Shown one piece after another: positions 10,290 through 19,600 of a stretch of 31,273 nt of DNA. The stretch is taken from positions 12,130,902 to 12,162,174 of the forward strand of contig NC_087076.1 of NCBI RefSeq assembly GCF_026151205.1, read 5' to 3'. How positions within the stretch are numbered: position 1 is the first letter of the stretch; every line of letters begins with the position of its first letter. The notes under the pieces were generated by a model, which saw only the letters and a program-made list of their open reading frames with translations, was not told the origin of the DNA and made no database searches. The stretch comes from Bolinopsis microptera. Its lineage: Eukaryota; Ctenophora; Tentaculata; Lobata; Bolinopsidae. Position numbers and translations under genes: made by a program.

Positions 10290-10311
10290 GAAATTAGTTA
10301 GGGTTAGGGTT
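10290..10311 (+). repeat. Short TTAGGG-type interstitial tract
   Basis: GTTAGGGTTAGGGTTTTAG, about two and a half telomere-type units in the opposite strand sense to the CCCTAA tracts of the neighbouring elements. Too short to be a telomere. Confidence 0.6.
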
Positions 10312-10384
10312 TTAGTATATGCTTCAGTGAAGAATTATGTTATTGGTTATGGTTTGAGTAATCCCTCCAGCTCCGTCCAGAGAA

Positions 10385-10502
10385 CTTGACCATTGTTAAT
10401 GGTCTGGCCCGGCGCGCGCTACTTCGTAGCACTTGCCGTCGGGCCAACATTTCGAGAAGAAAGCGGCACGCGCTACTTCGAAGAAATTTAGACGAGTAAC
10501 AT
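10385..10502 (-). repeat. GC-rich dispersed repeat block B (copy 2, inverted)
   Basis: It contains the stem GACCATT-GTT-AATGGTC, then GCGCGCTACTTCGTAGCAC, CTTGCCGTCGGGCC, GAGAAGAAAGCGGC and CGAAGAAATTTAGACGAGTA. These are the reverse complement of 549-650, with one small insertion (CCAACATTT). Confidence 0.7.
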
Positions 10503-10721
10503 GACATCCTTCAACCAGAGAACGCGCTTCAGTGTTAAAAAATAAAAAGATATCGCCATCTCACAATCGACACTTATATTTGATGATGTCTATTTCATTA
10601 TGTATTTGATGTTTGTTTACATTTGTTTTCCGACTTGTGGTAGCGCGCGACCGCCGAAGGCGGCACAGGATTCTACTTATTGAAAAAAGCGCGTCACGCA
10701 TGGCAGTAAGCGTAGACTTTT

Positions 10722-10855
10722 GTATCACGTCGTGACCCCCACGGTCGTTTCACTATGGTGAAATCCTGTAGAGTTTCTATATTCTGATCTACGATACAGG
10801 GGAGCCGTGCACTCGTGCGCGGCGGGTCATACAACGTATAATATAGTATGACAAG
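10722..10855 (-). repeat. Hairpin repeat block A (copy 3, inverted)
   Basis: The segment holds CACGTCGTGACCCCCACGG, GTCGTTTCACTATGG, TGTAGAGTTTCTATATTC, ACGATACAGGGGAGCCG, a GCACTCGTGCGCGGCGGG stem remnant and GTCATACAACGTATAATA. It mirrors block A at 285-375 and 690-815 but is more degenerate in its stems. Confidence 0.65.
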
Positions 10856-10898
10856 TAAACTCGTGGTTATAGCATATATGAAATCATAAAGTGTAGAA

Positions 10899-11340
10899 AT
10901 TAGGCGGAATGACAGGCTGAGCGCCGCCTACTACAGCCAAGTAAGATAAGTTGTGAGGGAAATGATTTCAGATCTGACCGTTGTTCATAAAGTTAATAGA
11001 CGAATTGTCAATTCTTCACAGCTCGGCGAGGCCCAGTAGCACATTTTGCGAAAAGAATTACCTGAGGACTTCAGGCTATTATATTTATGCCTATAATCAT
11101 GGAGATTAGGAGGAATAACAGGCTGAGCGCCTCAGCGCCGCCCGGTAAAGAATTATTTGATGCGCGGCCGCGCGGCCCAGTAGTGCATCGCGCTCAATTT
11201 CCCGACCCGTGATTAGTGATGGCGTATTTTATTATATTCCATATAACCTGGGTCCCCACCCAGTCTTTATTGTTTATAAACATGTAAATATGGCTGGTAC
11301 GTGGAGTGACAGACCGAGCGCAGCCTAGTTAATTCCACAT
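10899..11340 (+). repeat. Diverged tandem repeat, about 200-bp units (three copies)
   Basis: A motif like ATTAGGCGGAATGACAGGCT followed by GAGCGCCGCC starts at about 10899, recurs as GGAGGAATAACAGGCTGAGC at about 11109, and again as GTGGAGTGACAGACCGAGCG at about 11302. A second shared motif, GGCCCAGTAGYRCAT, appears at about 11029 and 11175. The units differ by small indels. No coding frame is present. Confidence 0.55.
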
Positions 11341-11984
11341 CGAAAAGTAGTATATAATAGTAGTGCAGTAAAAATAGCAGACGTAGATATAAATTTAAAG
11401 CCAGTACATTTGACATTGAATCGGCTAATTTTACTTCAAAGGGTTTTTTAAAAGTTTATTCAGATATTCATTGATTTTTGAAGGGCTTTTTAATTAGTGT
11501 TCTGAAACGTTAATTTAAATTTATGAATTTAGAAGTTTATTAATAGAAGTATACTATATAATATGTTATAGTTAGACAATTACCATTTCTGAATTTATTT
11601 ATACATGTGTTTGAATGAATCTAATTAAACATGCATAAAATGACTTTGTTTTATTGATAACTTTTTTATTGACAATGATTTAAGCAGATAGTTGTAAAAC
11701 AGTGTACTAATTGTTTTTATCTGTAGTTCCACTACATGCTCATAACCAACTTCCAACAAAAGGGCAACAATGCTGATAAGGCTAGGCTTAATATATCAGC
11801 AAGAGGATTGTGCTCTGCCAATTGCATCACTTGATTTAATTTATTGTCTACATGCGCATAATAACCTGTGAAGATGATGTGGACAAGTGATGTGGACAAG
11901 TGATGTGGACAAGGTGAGCTTAGTTTGACATTTTCCTGATGTCAAGGTGTTCTAAACAGCTTGATTATGTAGATTGATACGTGT
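11341..11984. other. AT-rich intergenic DNA with a 13-bp minisatellite
   Basis: No gene is seen. At about 11879-11913 a GTGGACAAGTGAT unit occurs nearly three times. The stretch before 11985 may hold further decayed sequence of the LINE that ends at 12317, but no frame is readable. Confidence 0.4.
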
Positions 11985-12317
11985 ATGAACAAACTCCCTT
12001 CAGATGTCAAGAACTGCTCGACAGTTTTAAGCTTTAAAGTTAGATTGGAAGGATTTAAGAAAGAAATGATTTCTAAAAACAGTGTAAATGATTTTTATTT
12101 TTGGAATGTTTCGAATGAAGTTTTAGGGAATTGTTTTTATCTATAAGGAAAGCTCTCCTCATGCATTAATTGTGCATCATCATATCATAGCTCTGTTAGA
12201 AGTTCTCTAGAAGCCACAATACATCTTACAAGGTAACACATTGTAAGAATTAGTTATCCTAGTGTGGGTTTATGTTAAGATTCTAGGGAATAATTGTGAT
12301 GATTGATTGATTGATTG
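11985..12317 (+). mobile_element. 5'-truncated LINE: last ORF2 residues, 3' UTR and (GATT)n tail
   Basis: The 53-codon open frame at 11985-12146 begins MNKLPSDVKNCSTVLSFKVR and continues LEGFKKEMI. This is the 'NxLPxxV...FKxxL' block that closes the reverse-transcriptase ORF of CR1/Jockey-type LINEs, directly upstream of the stop. About 150 bases of 3' untranslated sequence follow, then a GATTGATTGATTGATT microsatellite, the kind of tail such elements carry. Everything 5' of the block is missing or unreadable. Confidence 0.65.
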
Positions 12318-12618
12318 GGAACTGGGTTTTACTACCCCAGTTAATGTTTACTAAAAATAGATATTGAACAGCAATTTAAAATTGTAAATATACATATAAA
12401 AGTATGTATAAAGGCTGCACCAGCTGACTAAGAGTAATGAAACAGCGATCTCTGAACAAGATTCGCCTAAAACCAGATTAATCCCTTGAAAACTATACAG
12501 TTTTGTATAAGTGAAATAAAATGGTTAGATCCTTCGACAAAAACTAAGCACACAGAAGACAAATACTCATAGAGCTAAACTTTTTGATTTGCTCACAACA
12601 CGAAAAATATTTAGAAAC
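12318..12618 (-). other. 3' flank of the minus-strand ORF1 gene, with a 7-bp stem-loop
   Basis: No open frame is seen. AACTGGG (12320-12326) pairs with CCCAGTT (12336-12342) around a 9-base loop, next to the (GATT)n boundary. If the ORF1 element ends here, this would be its 3'-end hairpin. No ORF2 lies between it and the next element. Confidence 0.4.
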
Positions 12619-13494
12619 TCATTTTTGCCTCTCAAGGCTACAAATCTTCCCTTCACGAATGAAGAGTTTTTTGTCCTTCTCAATACCAGCTCTTCTTTTT
12701 AGCTCTAGGACAAGTTCTTTACGCTGAGCTCTCTCTTCTGCTGTACGATCTGGAGCTAGGAACACCCTCTTAAATCTCTCTGTTCCACACAGTTTACTCG
12801 ACTTCTTCAGTATTTGTTGCACTATCGAAGAACTGGAAAAGGAAACTTTAACCGGTCTTGCAGCTGACGGTGATTTCTTGCCGATTCTACAAGCCTCAAC
12901 TCGGGGTTTCTCTCCCAATGATTCCAATACTTCAGCGACTTTTGTATTGATCTCCTCATTGACCTCCTCGCATAGCCCATAGACCATGATGTTCCTACCC
13001 AACTCCTCCTCCAAAGCAATTTGCTTGGCAACTGATTTAATGGATTCTGTAGAAATCGCAGCTGAGTTCTCGATACTACCGGATTTCACCACATCGCTAA
13101 AACTTTGTTTAACTGAACTGACTTCTTTCTGAACACCCTCAAAAAACTCAGTCTTGAGATGTTCGTTAAACTCTATCGCCTTAGAAAGTCCTTCTTTTGC
13201 AGATAATAGTTGCTCCTGTAGTTTTATAACTTGGTCCTGCAGCTGTATCATACCAGACTGATACTGACTAACGTGTACCCTCTGATTTATGATCATGTTA
13301 TGCTGTCTCTCAATGAGCTGCATGGCTTGCAAAAACTTTGCCGCTAAATCCCCCTTGTTACCAATTTTGTTCACGCTCTCATGATTTAGTTCTTGAACAC
13401 AATCGACTTTACACTGTTTCACGGTATCAAGTAGGAACTTTTGTCCATCGGTCTCTACTAAGTCAAATTTGAAACGTTCTGCTACTGTCGGCAT
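12619..13494 (-). CDS. LINE ORF1-type nucleic-acid-binding protein, intact, no ORF2 after it
   Basis: An unbroken 291-residue frame starts at the ATG at 13494 (MPTVAERFKFDLV). It has an N-terminal coiled coil at about residues 75-140 (LQDQVIKLQEQLLSAKEGL...), then an RRM-like core at about 165-245 (NIMVYGLCEE, VEACRIGK, RPVKVSF, QQILKKSSKL). A distal block follows: VFLAPDRTAEERAQRKELV, then LELKRR and FIREGKICS. This order is typical of ORF1p of animal LINEs, an RNA-binding chaperone that packages the element RNA. Normally a reverse-transcriptase ORF2 would follow; here only about 300 non-coding bases come before an unrelated LINE end. It is either a non-autonomous ORF1-only element or a retained gene. 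A homologous, different copy lies at 30973-31273. Confidence 0.8.
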   Translation of the reverse strand: MPTVAERFKFDLVETDGQKFLLDTVKQCKVDCVQELNHESVNKIGNKGDLAAKFLQAMQLIERQHNMIINQRVHVSQYQSGMIQLQDQVIKLQEQLLSAKEGLSKAIEFNEHLKTEFFEGVQKEVSSVKQSFSDVVKSGSIENSAAISTESIKSVAKQIALEEELGRNIMVYGLCEEVNEEINTKVAEVLESLGEKPRVEACRIGKKSPSAARPVKVSFSSSSIVQQILKKSSKLCGTERFKRVFLAPDRTAEERAQRKELVLELKRRAGIEKDKKLFIREGKICSLERQK

Positions 13495-13950
13495 ATTGTT
13501 GATCAGTTATACACAGTGTATAGTATCCGTAAAACAAGCTGTAGCTGCGAGTATGAGATAGTTGTTGAGATGATAAGCGCTGCTGATAACAGAGGCACAA
13601 ATTAGCAACGAAATAAAAGCGTGTATAACTGCACTGCATATAATAATGTGTTATCAAACTACATCTTTACGTTTGAAGAGCTAACATTAATTTAACAAGA
13701 TATCCATGCTTTCAAAACAACAATATTGTTGTTAGATAAAAATGTTATTGCTAATAATTTTACATTTCAGATCACATAGTGTTGAACAGACAGTAATCAT
13801 CCTGCACCTTCTACTCCACATTACAGTGTATTTTTTAACGTTTTTTGAGCTTTTTCAATGGTATATACGTATTGCTTATATCCGTCCTGAAACATTTATC
13901 ACCGCCAATACTGCCAAAGCAGTTAATGATATCAACCTCCACTATAATAA
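13495..13950. other. Intergenic, between divergently transcribed genes
   Basis: Hydrophobic open frames here look accidental. A splice-acceptor-like TTTACATTTCAG ends at about 13770 and ACTGTTAG at about 13976, so an upstream exon of the next gene may exist. I could not identify one. Confidence 0.35.
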
Positions 13951-14878
13951 AATAATACTGAGAAAGTCACTGTTAGTAATGTGGAGCAAGTATTCTGGTC
14001 TAATTATCCAGAATATGAAACAGAAACTCTTGATCGCACTAGTGTTTATAGGGTGCCTTTAGATGCTCCATTCAGCAGTTCTAACCCTTGGCCAGACATT
14101 AAAGCAATATACTGTGTTAGACTACCATGCTTTTGTCTTTTTAAGGACAACCGGCGGAAAGCACGTGACATTTGATAAACTGAGAGACGGTATACATGTT
14201 TGTTTTGGGATAGAGTGCCTGTTTTCCTTTGATGGAAAACAGCGTGCAGATCCTATCGTCGGGGTGATTAGTGCCAACTCTGATTCATCCCTTGGTAACA
14301 TTGTCAGCTATTTGAAAGACATACTAGCAACGAATAGATATCACGTAGTGAATGACAACTGTCAGCATTTTGCTAAAGACATCTTCGCTAGATTTAATGC
14401 AGTTAACGCAAAATGGGTTTTTAATTCATTCACTGATATTATGCTCAACCCGAGCTTATTATTATTATTTAATGGAGAAACTTTACTTCACTCACTGCTA
14501 ACGTTTGCTTTTCTTATCTACGAGCTGTATCTTCTGATCTATGAGAAAAGAGACTTTGTAATTTTTCAGTTCGCTTTTTATGTAATGATACCAGTCTCAC
14601 AGTTGATACTATTTATCCACGATGAGAATACGATGAGGTGGTTTATCTCGGTAACATGGATGACGTTAATCTTTGCTGTGTTATTGGAATGTATATTCTA
14701 TACTCCTCTCGGTGCTTATAGAAAGCGAGTAGTTTACTATATTGAGATGTGGCGGAGATCTGATTCTACGTTCTACAAATATGTTATGTTACCACTGTGT
14801 TATGTGATGGTTTATGTGTCTTGTATTATCAAAATGTGTCTACTGCCTCTATGTGTCTTGTACTACTATGCTTCATAG
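13951..14878 (+). CDS. LRAT/NlpC-like (H...NCxHF) multi-pass membrane protein, with an apparent frame change
   Basis: The main frame starts at the ATG at 14063 and codes 271 residues. DYHAFVFLRTTGGKHVTF carries a candidate catalytic His at 22, and YHVVNDNCQHFAKDIF a candidate Cys at 100. This H-then-Cys order with an NCxHF box is that of permuted papain-fold enzymes (LRAT, HRASLS phospholipase/acyltransferases and relatives). The C-terminal 130 residues hold about four hydrophobic segments (near 141-160, 164-184, 191-213 and 240-269), so it should be a membrane protein. Upstream, another frame open from 13951 reads like real protein (VFWSNYPEYETETLDRTSVY, then RVPLDAPFSSSNPWPDIKA). It would join the main frame near 14110-14120 if one base were skipped. 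Either this copy carries a frameshift or the protein starts at 14063 and the upstream frame is accidental. Exact family and substrate are unknown. Confidence 0.6.
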
Positions 14879-16615
14879 TGTGTTGGAGTACCTGACTACA
14901 CGTGTGTCTGGTTGAACGATAAAGTTGTAAATTATAGAGATTTAATTATGTACCTAAGTTTACAGGACTAGGTAACAGGTTTCATTAACTTTTCCTAGTC
15001 TGGTCGAGCTCAAGTGTAGAATATATGGCTAATCACCATTATTAATCCCAACCCCTTCGGCTTTTCCTCAGTTACCTTCCATTTCTCAAGGTTGACCAGT
15101 CAGAGGAATTATTCAAATGCGATCTATCATAAACTCTTATATATAAAATATTTCCTGTAACTTCGTTCATTGCATGTTACGTGACTGAAGAACACTCACT
15201 ATGTCACATAGTGACGAACACTCACTATGTCAGATATAATGCAATTAATAGCAAGTTCCCCTTTATTGTCAATCCATCAACATTATAACTGGTATATAGA
15301 AACATGCTTTTCTAATTTAAGGTTTAACCATTCTTGAAGGATTTGGTATATACTTTTAAATTTATATTTTGTTCTTTTAAAAAAGTTGTGTTTTATTGAA
15401 ATTAGAAACCTGTACACCACCACTATTGAGATGCTGTGCTGACCCTGATGATTAATTTGCTAAGTATATAAATAATATCTCATTTCAGCTCAATATGTAC
15501 TCACCACCAAATGCGATATATGAGCTATGATAAATCCAATTTCTTGCAAAACACGAGCTTAACTGATTAGTTAATTAGTTACTCATTTTCAGCAAATTTA
15601 AACATGGCTGCAATATCCGAGCGTGAGTTGGGAGTATTTAAGGCCAGAGGGGGGGGGGGGGGGGGGGGGGGCGTGAATATAAGATTAATTGTCTTAAAAA
15701 AGAAAATTAGGGGCTAAGTTAACCTCATATTTCAAGAACAGAGGCAAATATCAAATTCTGTACAATAGAATTGTGTGAAAACAAGGAACACCTGTGCCAA
15801 GTTTTAGGTCCTGGGTGTGGCCAGTCTTTTCCAAAAGTTGAGCTCTATCTGAAAAAAGATATAAAGAGTTAAAGTTAAAGTTTTACATGTAAAATTACAG
15901 GTAAACCTCAAATTTTGGCGCGCAGTATCTCAGCAACGTAAGGTCAGATATTTATGCGTTTTTTCCCTACTTTTTCGTCTCTCCAGCAGCTCAATCACAT
16001 ATGTGAAAATTGGAAAAATGTAAATTTACCCTCCACCCCTCTGTCCTTAAGTTTACAGCTGTTTGCAGTTCAATGTTGGATACATTTTAATATCTGCATA
16101 CCATCGCGGAGAAGAACTGTGGATTTAAATATCTACAGTTAATAAAACAAATATTTTAATAAAACAAATATTTATTTTTACGGCACAATCAAACAATATC
16201 GATAATAAATAAATCAGGGGAGGTTTGAAGAGGTTTCAACCTTCAAGTGCCGAAGGCCACTGCTTATCTTTAGGATTTGAGAGTGACCTGTGCTTGAAAC
16301 CCCCTCAACCATCCACTACTACTATACGTCAATATACTTATTATACAAATATAGAAAAATATAATTATCTAAGCTAAAATTGCTTATTGGTCTAGTTTGG
16401 TGACATAGGAGAGCCCAGTTGAGTTTTAGTTTAGGTTTGTGTTTTAAATCATAGTTTGAAAGGTTAGCCATGTTTCATGGCAGAGAGAGATATCATGTGT
16501 GCAGAGCCGTACCGGATGTAGAATATGAGATATATTATAGATTAGTTATATTATTAACTTGTTTATATTAACTTATTTATTATATTATATTTACTAGAAC
16601 ATTATAACAGGCACC
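14879..16615. other. Intergenic and presumed promoter/5' UTR of the NUF2-like gene
   Basis: AT-rich, with no convincing coding exon. It contains a tandem GAACACTCACTATGTCA pair with a CACTATGTGACATAGTG-like palindrome (about 15190-15232), a 23-base poly-G run (15649-15671), and an AATAAAACAAATATTTT duplication (about 16140-16172). CATTATAACAG just before the start codon at 16616 resembles an acceptor, so a 5' UTR intron is possible. Confidence 0.4.
15649..15671 (+). repeat. Poly-G homopolymer (23 G)
   Basis: An uninterrupted G run preceded by AAGGCCAGA and followed by CGTGAA. It resembles the context at 1213-1256 (AAGGCCATCTTAGA...CGCC), which hints at a shared repeat origin. Confidence 0.9.
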
Positions 16616-19600
16616 ATGTCTATCTTCGATGAAGACGAATGTGGAAATATAGGAGAGGAAGTTTTGGGAATTTCTGCGTTTGAAATTCTGTCAATTATCA
16701 GAAATCCGATAAAGATGAAACCTCAACTCCATAACCTGTATTACTGCGTATGTGTTTATTGTTAAATTCTTGAACAACTTTTTAATTAATGATTATCATA
16801 ATTATTTTAACATCAGCATAGTAATCAGTAGAATCGTTTGGAATAGTAACGTTGATAATGTCAGTTATTATAATATTATGTTCTTCATTAGTGTGTTTTA
16901 AAAATCATAATTTTATTATAATATAAGTTGTAAACTTTATGCTTCCTCAGCTCCTACAAAGGCTGTGCCCTCATTTGCCACAGTCGTTAGCTCACTTGGG
17001 AGACTTACCCTCACTTGATGTTGCTAGCATTTGGCAGCCACACAGGTTGGTAGAGATTTAAATAATTTAATTTTAATCAATTAATTTTAAATAATTAATT
17101 TAATTTTAATTAATTAATTAAATTAACTAATTAGTTTGGGTGGTATTTTTTCGTTCTCGATTAAATAGTGGTTCCCAATACTAGTATACCTAGTATGTTT
17201 AGTTTAATATCAATCATATTATAAGAAACATTTTTGATTACATTGAATACATGATATTATAGAATTGTTATAGATGGCATATTATGGTGGCATATTCTGA
17301 GGAAACAAGCGATTAGTGAACTAACGAAGCGCCTAAATAAAATCATTAATCTACAGAATTAAATTAAATTTCTTCTATTTCAGTTCAATCAACTTTGGTC
17401 TGACACGCTTAGGAGGCTTACTGACGAAGAAGCTAAAAGAACTTCATACAGACTACGTATTCACGTTTTCTGATTTAATTAAACCCAGAAAGTCAAGAAC
17501 CCTCGAAATTTATTCGTTTCTTCTAAATGCAGCAATATTCGACCAAGCAAACAGGTAGGTTATTTGTGATCTAATCAGGGTCCTTATTTGTTGCTGAAAA
17601 AATTGTTTTAAGTCATTAATTTCTCTTTCCCTCGTTATAAATGGATTTATTAGGTTGGGAAGGTTCATCAACTTCCATTTTAGCCCTTCAAATTCTTTGC
17701 ATTCTCTTTTGGGCTTGTCAGGGTAACCACAACAATAATCTTCAGAGCGGAGAGAGATACAGGGTTTGAAAATATCAAGAAGCTGAAAGAAAGAAAGAAA
17801 CAACTGTCTCAGCGTAATAACTTCGACAAGGACATCAGAGATAGAAATGAAAGAACAATCAATCAAGTAGGGAACTTGCAACGAATTCAATTATGATAAT
17901 TATTACTGGATAGTGGACCTGAATCCATAATTATTGGACCTGTTTTCATAATAACCTGACTTAAAACCATTGGTAGCGATTAATAAATTAAGAACAGTGC
18001 TGCAGCGGGCACAAGTCTTTTGTATTTATCAACACAACATATTTATGAGATCTTTCTTATTGCAGAAGGAATACGCCTAATCTCTTAACAATAATAATAT
18101 AATAATATTTAATAAAAATAATTAATTAATAATTAATAATATAATAACTACCTTAAACTCAGTTGAATGAAGCGCTCAAGGAAAGGAACGCAAAGAAGAC
18201 AGAAAATAATGATACAAATCGCGACAAATGCAGTGTGAGTAACATTCAAACTTACATCTTTAGACTTTAAAAGTGGGGGGGGGGGGTTGGGGGGGGGGTT
18301 TGGGGGGGGGGGGGGGGCGTAGTATATTGTGGGCCCTGTAGATATTTAATAAACTATGCAGCATATCGTCTCCGGTGTTGGTGAACAAATCAATTAGTAT
18401 AGCCATGATAACAACGGTGTCGTTTCCACTCTGAAAGGTGACTGTGGAAATAAAACCTTCCATAAATTGAAAATTCACAGGAATCTTAACACTGTTTTCA
18501 TTTGCAGGAGTATCATACAGTGAGTGGTGCTGTTGCGCAAATCGAACAGAACATTAATCTGAGGGACGAAGAGATCCAGGAGTGCAGAATGATTGTGAGT
18601 AGATATTTTGGGGAGGAGGGGGGGGGGGGGGCGGGGGGGGGGGGGGGGGGGAGGAGGGGGGAGAAGGGGGGCTGTAGTGACTAGTGTCCCAAACTGTTTT
18701 AGAAATTAGAGTTTCTTCAAGCCTAAACTGACAGATATTTTAAGGAAAGGATTTTAATTGAGAACTTTGATTAGATCGCGGAGAACTTATCACCGAAGAT
18801 TGGGACGTTAAAGGTACAGTTACTCGACCCTAACTTGGATGAAAATGTTGAGAAAGCTACGCTGGATGTGGAGAAGTTGATGGAAGAAAATGCGATTAAT
18901 AAACAGGCCATGAATAACAAACATAAAACGGTAATTGTCAATTCAATGTATAACTTTTATTTTTTAAATTTTAGATTTTTTATTAATATCTTAGTTATCT
19001 AATTTTTTCATTCTATCAACAACACTACAGGATTCATACCAACTAAACTGTATGTTTTCACTTAACACGAAGGTTCCACAAAATTGACTCGAATCAGTCG
19101 CCCCTTTATTGAATTACTAATTAATTATCATTACTAATTATCATTAACTAATTATCTATTTTCTAGGAGGAGTGTTGTATTAACTTTGATGGGCAGATAA
19201 CAGCTACCAGAAGCCATTTAAAGGAGACAACTAGGATCACCAAAACTAACGAGGAAAGATTCTCTGAGTCGCTCTCACTCCAGGTAATATACGTAGGGAG
19301 GCTATGTTGCTCATATCTGGACACGTGATATCTGGACACGTGATATCTGAACACGTGATATCTGGACACGTGATATCTGGACACGTGATATCTGGACACG
19401 TGATATCTGGACACGTGATATCTGGACACGTGATGTCGTGACTGCAATTGCTATTTGGTCAACACACTCAAAGCAATCACGTTTCTATAACATTTTGTTC
19501 AACATTTGGTCCAACATTAATTTTTTACATCTACAACAAATGTATGCAAACTTGAAAGGTTGAATTTTTCTCATTCTGAAATATCCGAAATTCATGTTCC

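Noticed and set aside
16215-16318. Inverted GAGGTTTCAA-like ends as a small MITE
   Set aside because: The complementarity is short and imperfect and no target duplication is visible.
16616-17554. HAUS6 (also has a CH domain and a long disordered tail) as the identity of the large gene
   Set aside because: The SDLIKPRKSRT block and the NPKPEVL-type helix fit NUF2; the motifs expected in the HAUS6 N-terminus were not seen. I keep this as a weaker alternative because of the tail.
18260-18684. Small open frames across the G-tracts (proline- or glycine-rich)
   Set aside because: They arise from homopolymer runs inside introns of the NUF2-like gene.
19163-19447. Minus-strand frame with repeated YHVSR units
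   Set aside because: It is a shadow of the 15-bp CACGTG minisatellite and lies in an intron and exon of the opposite-strand gene.
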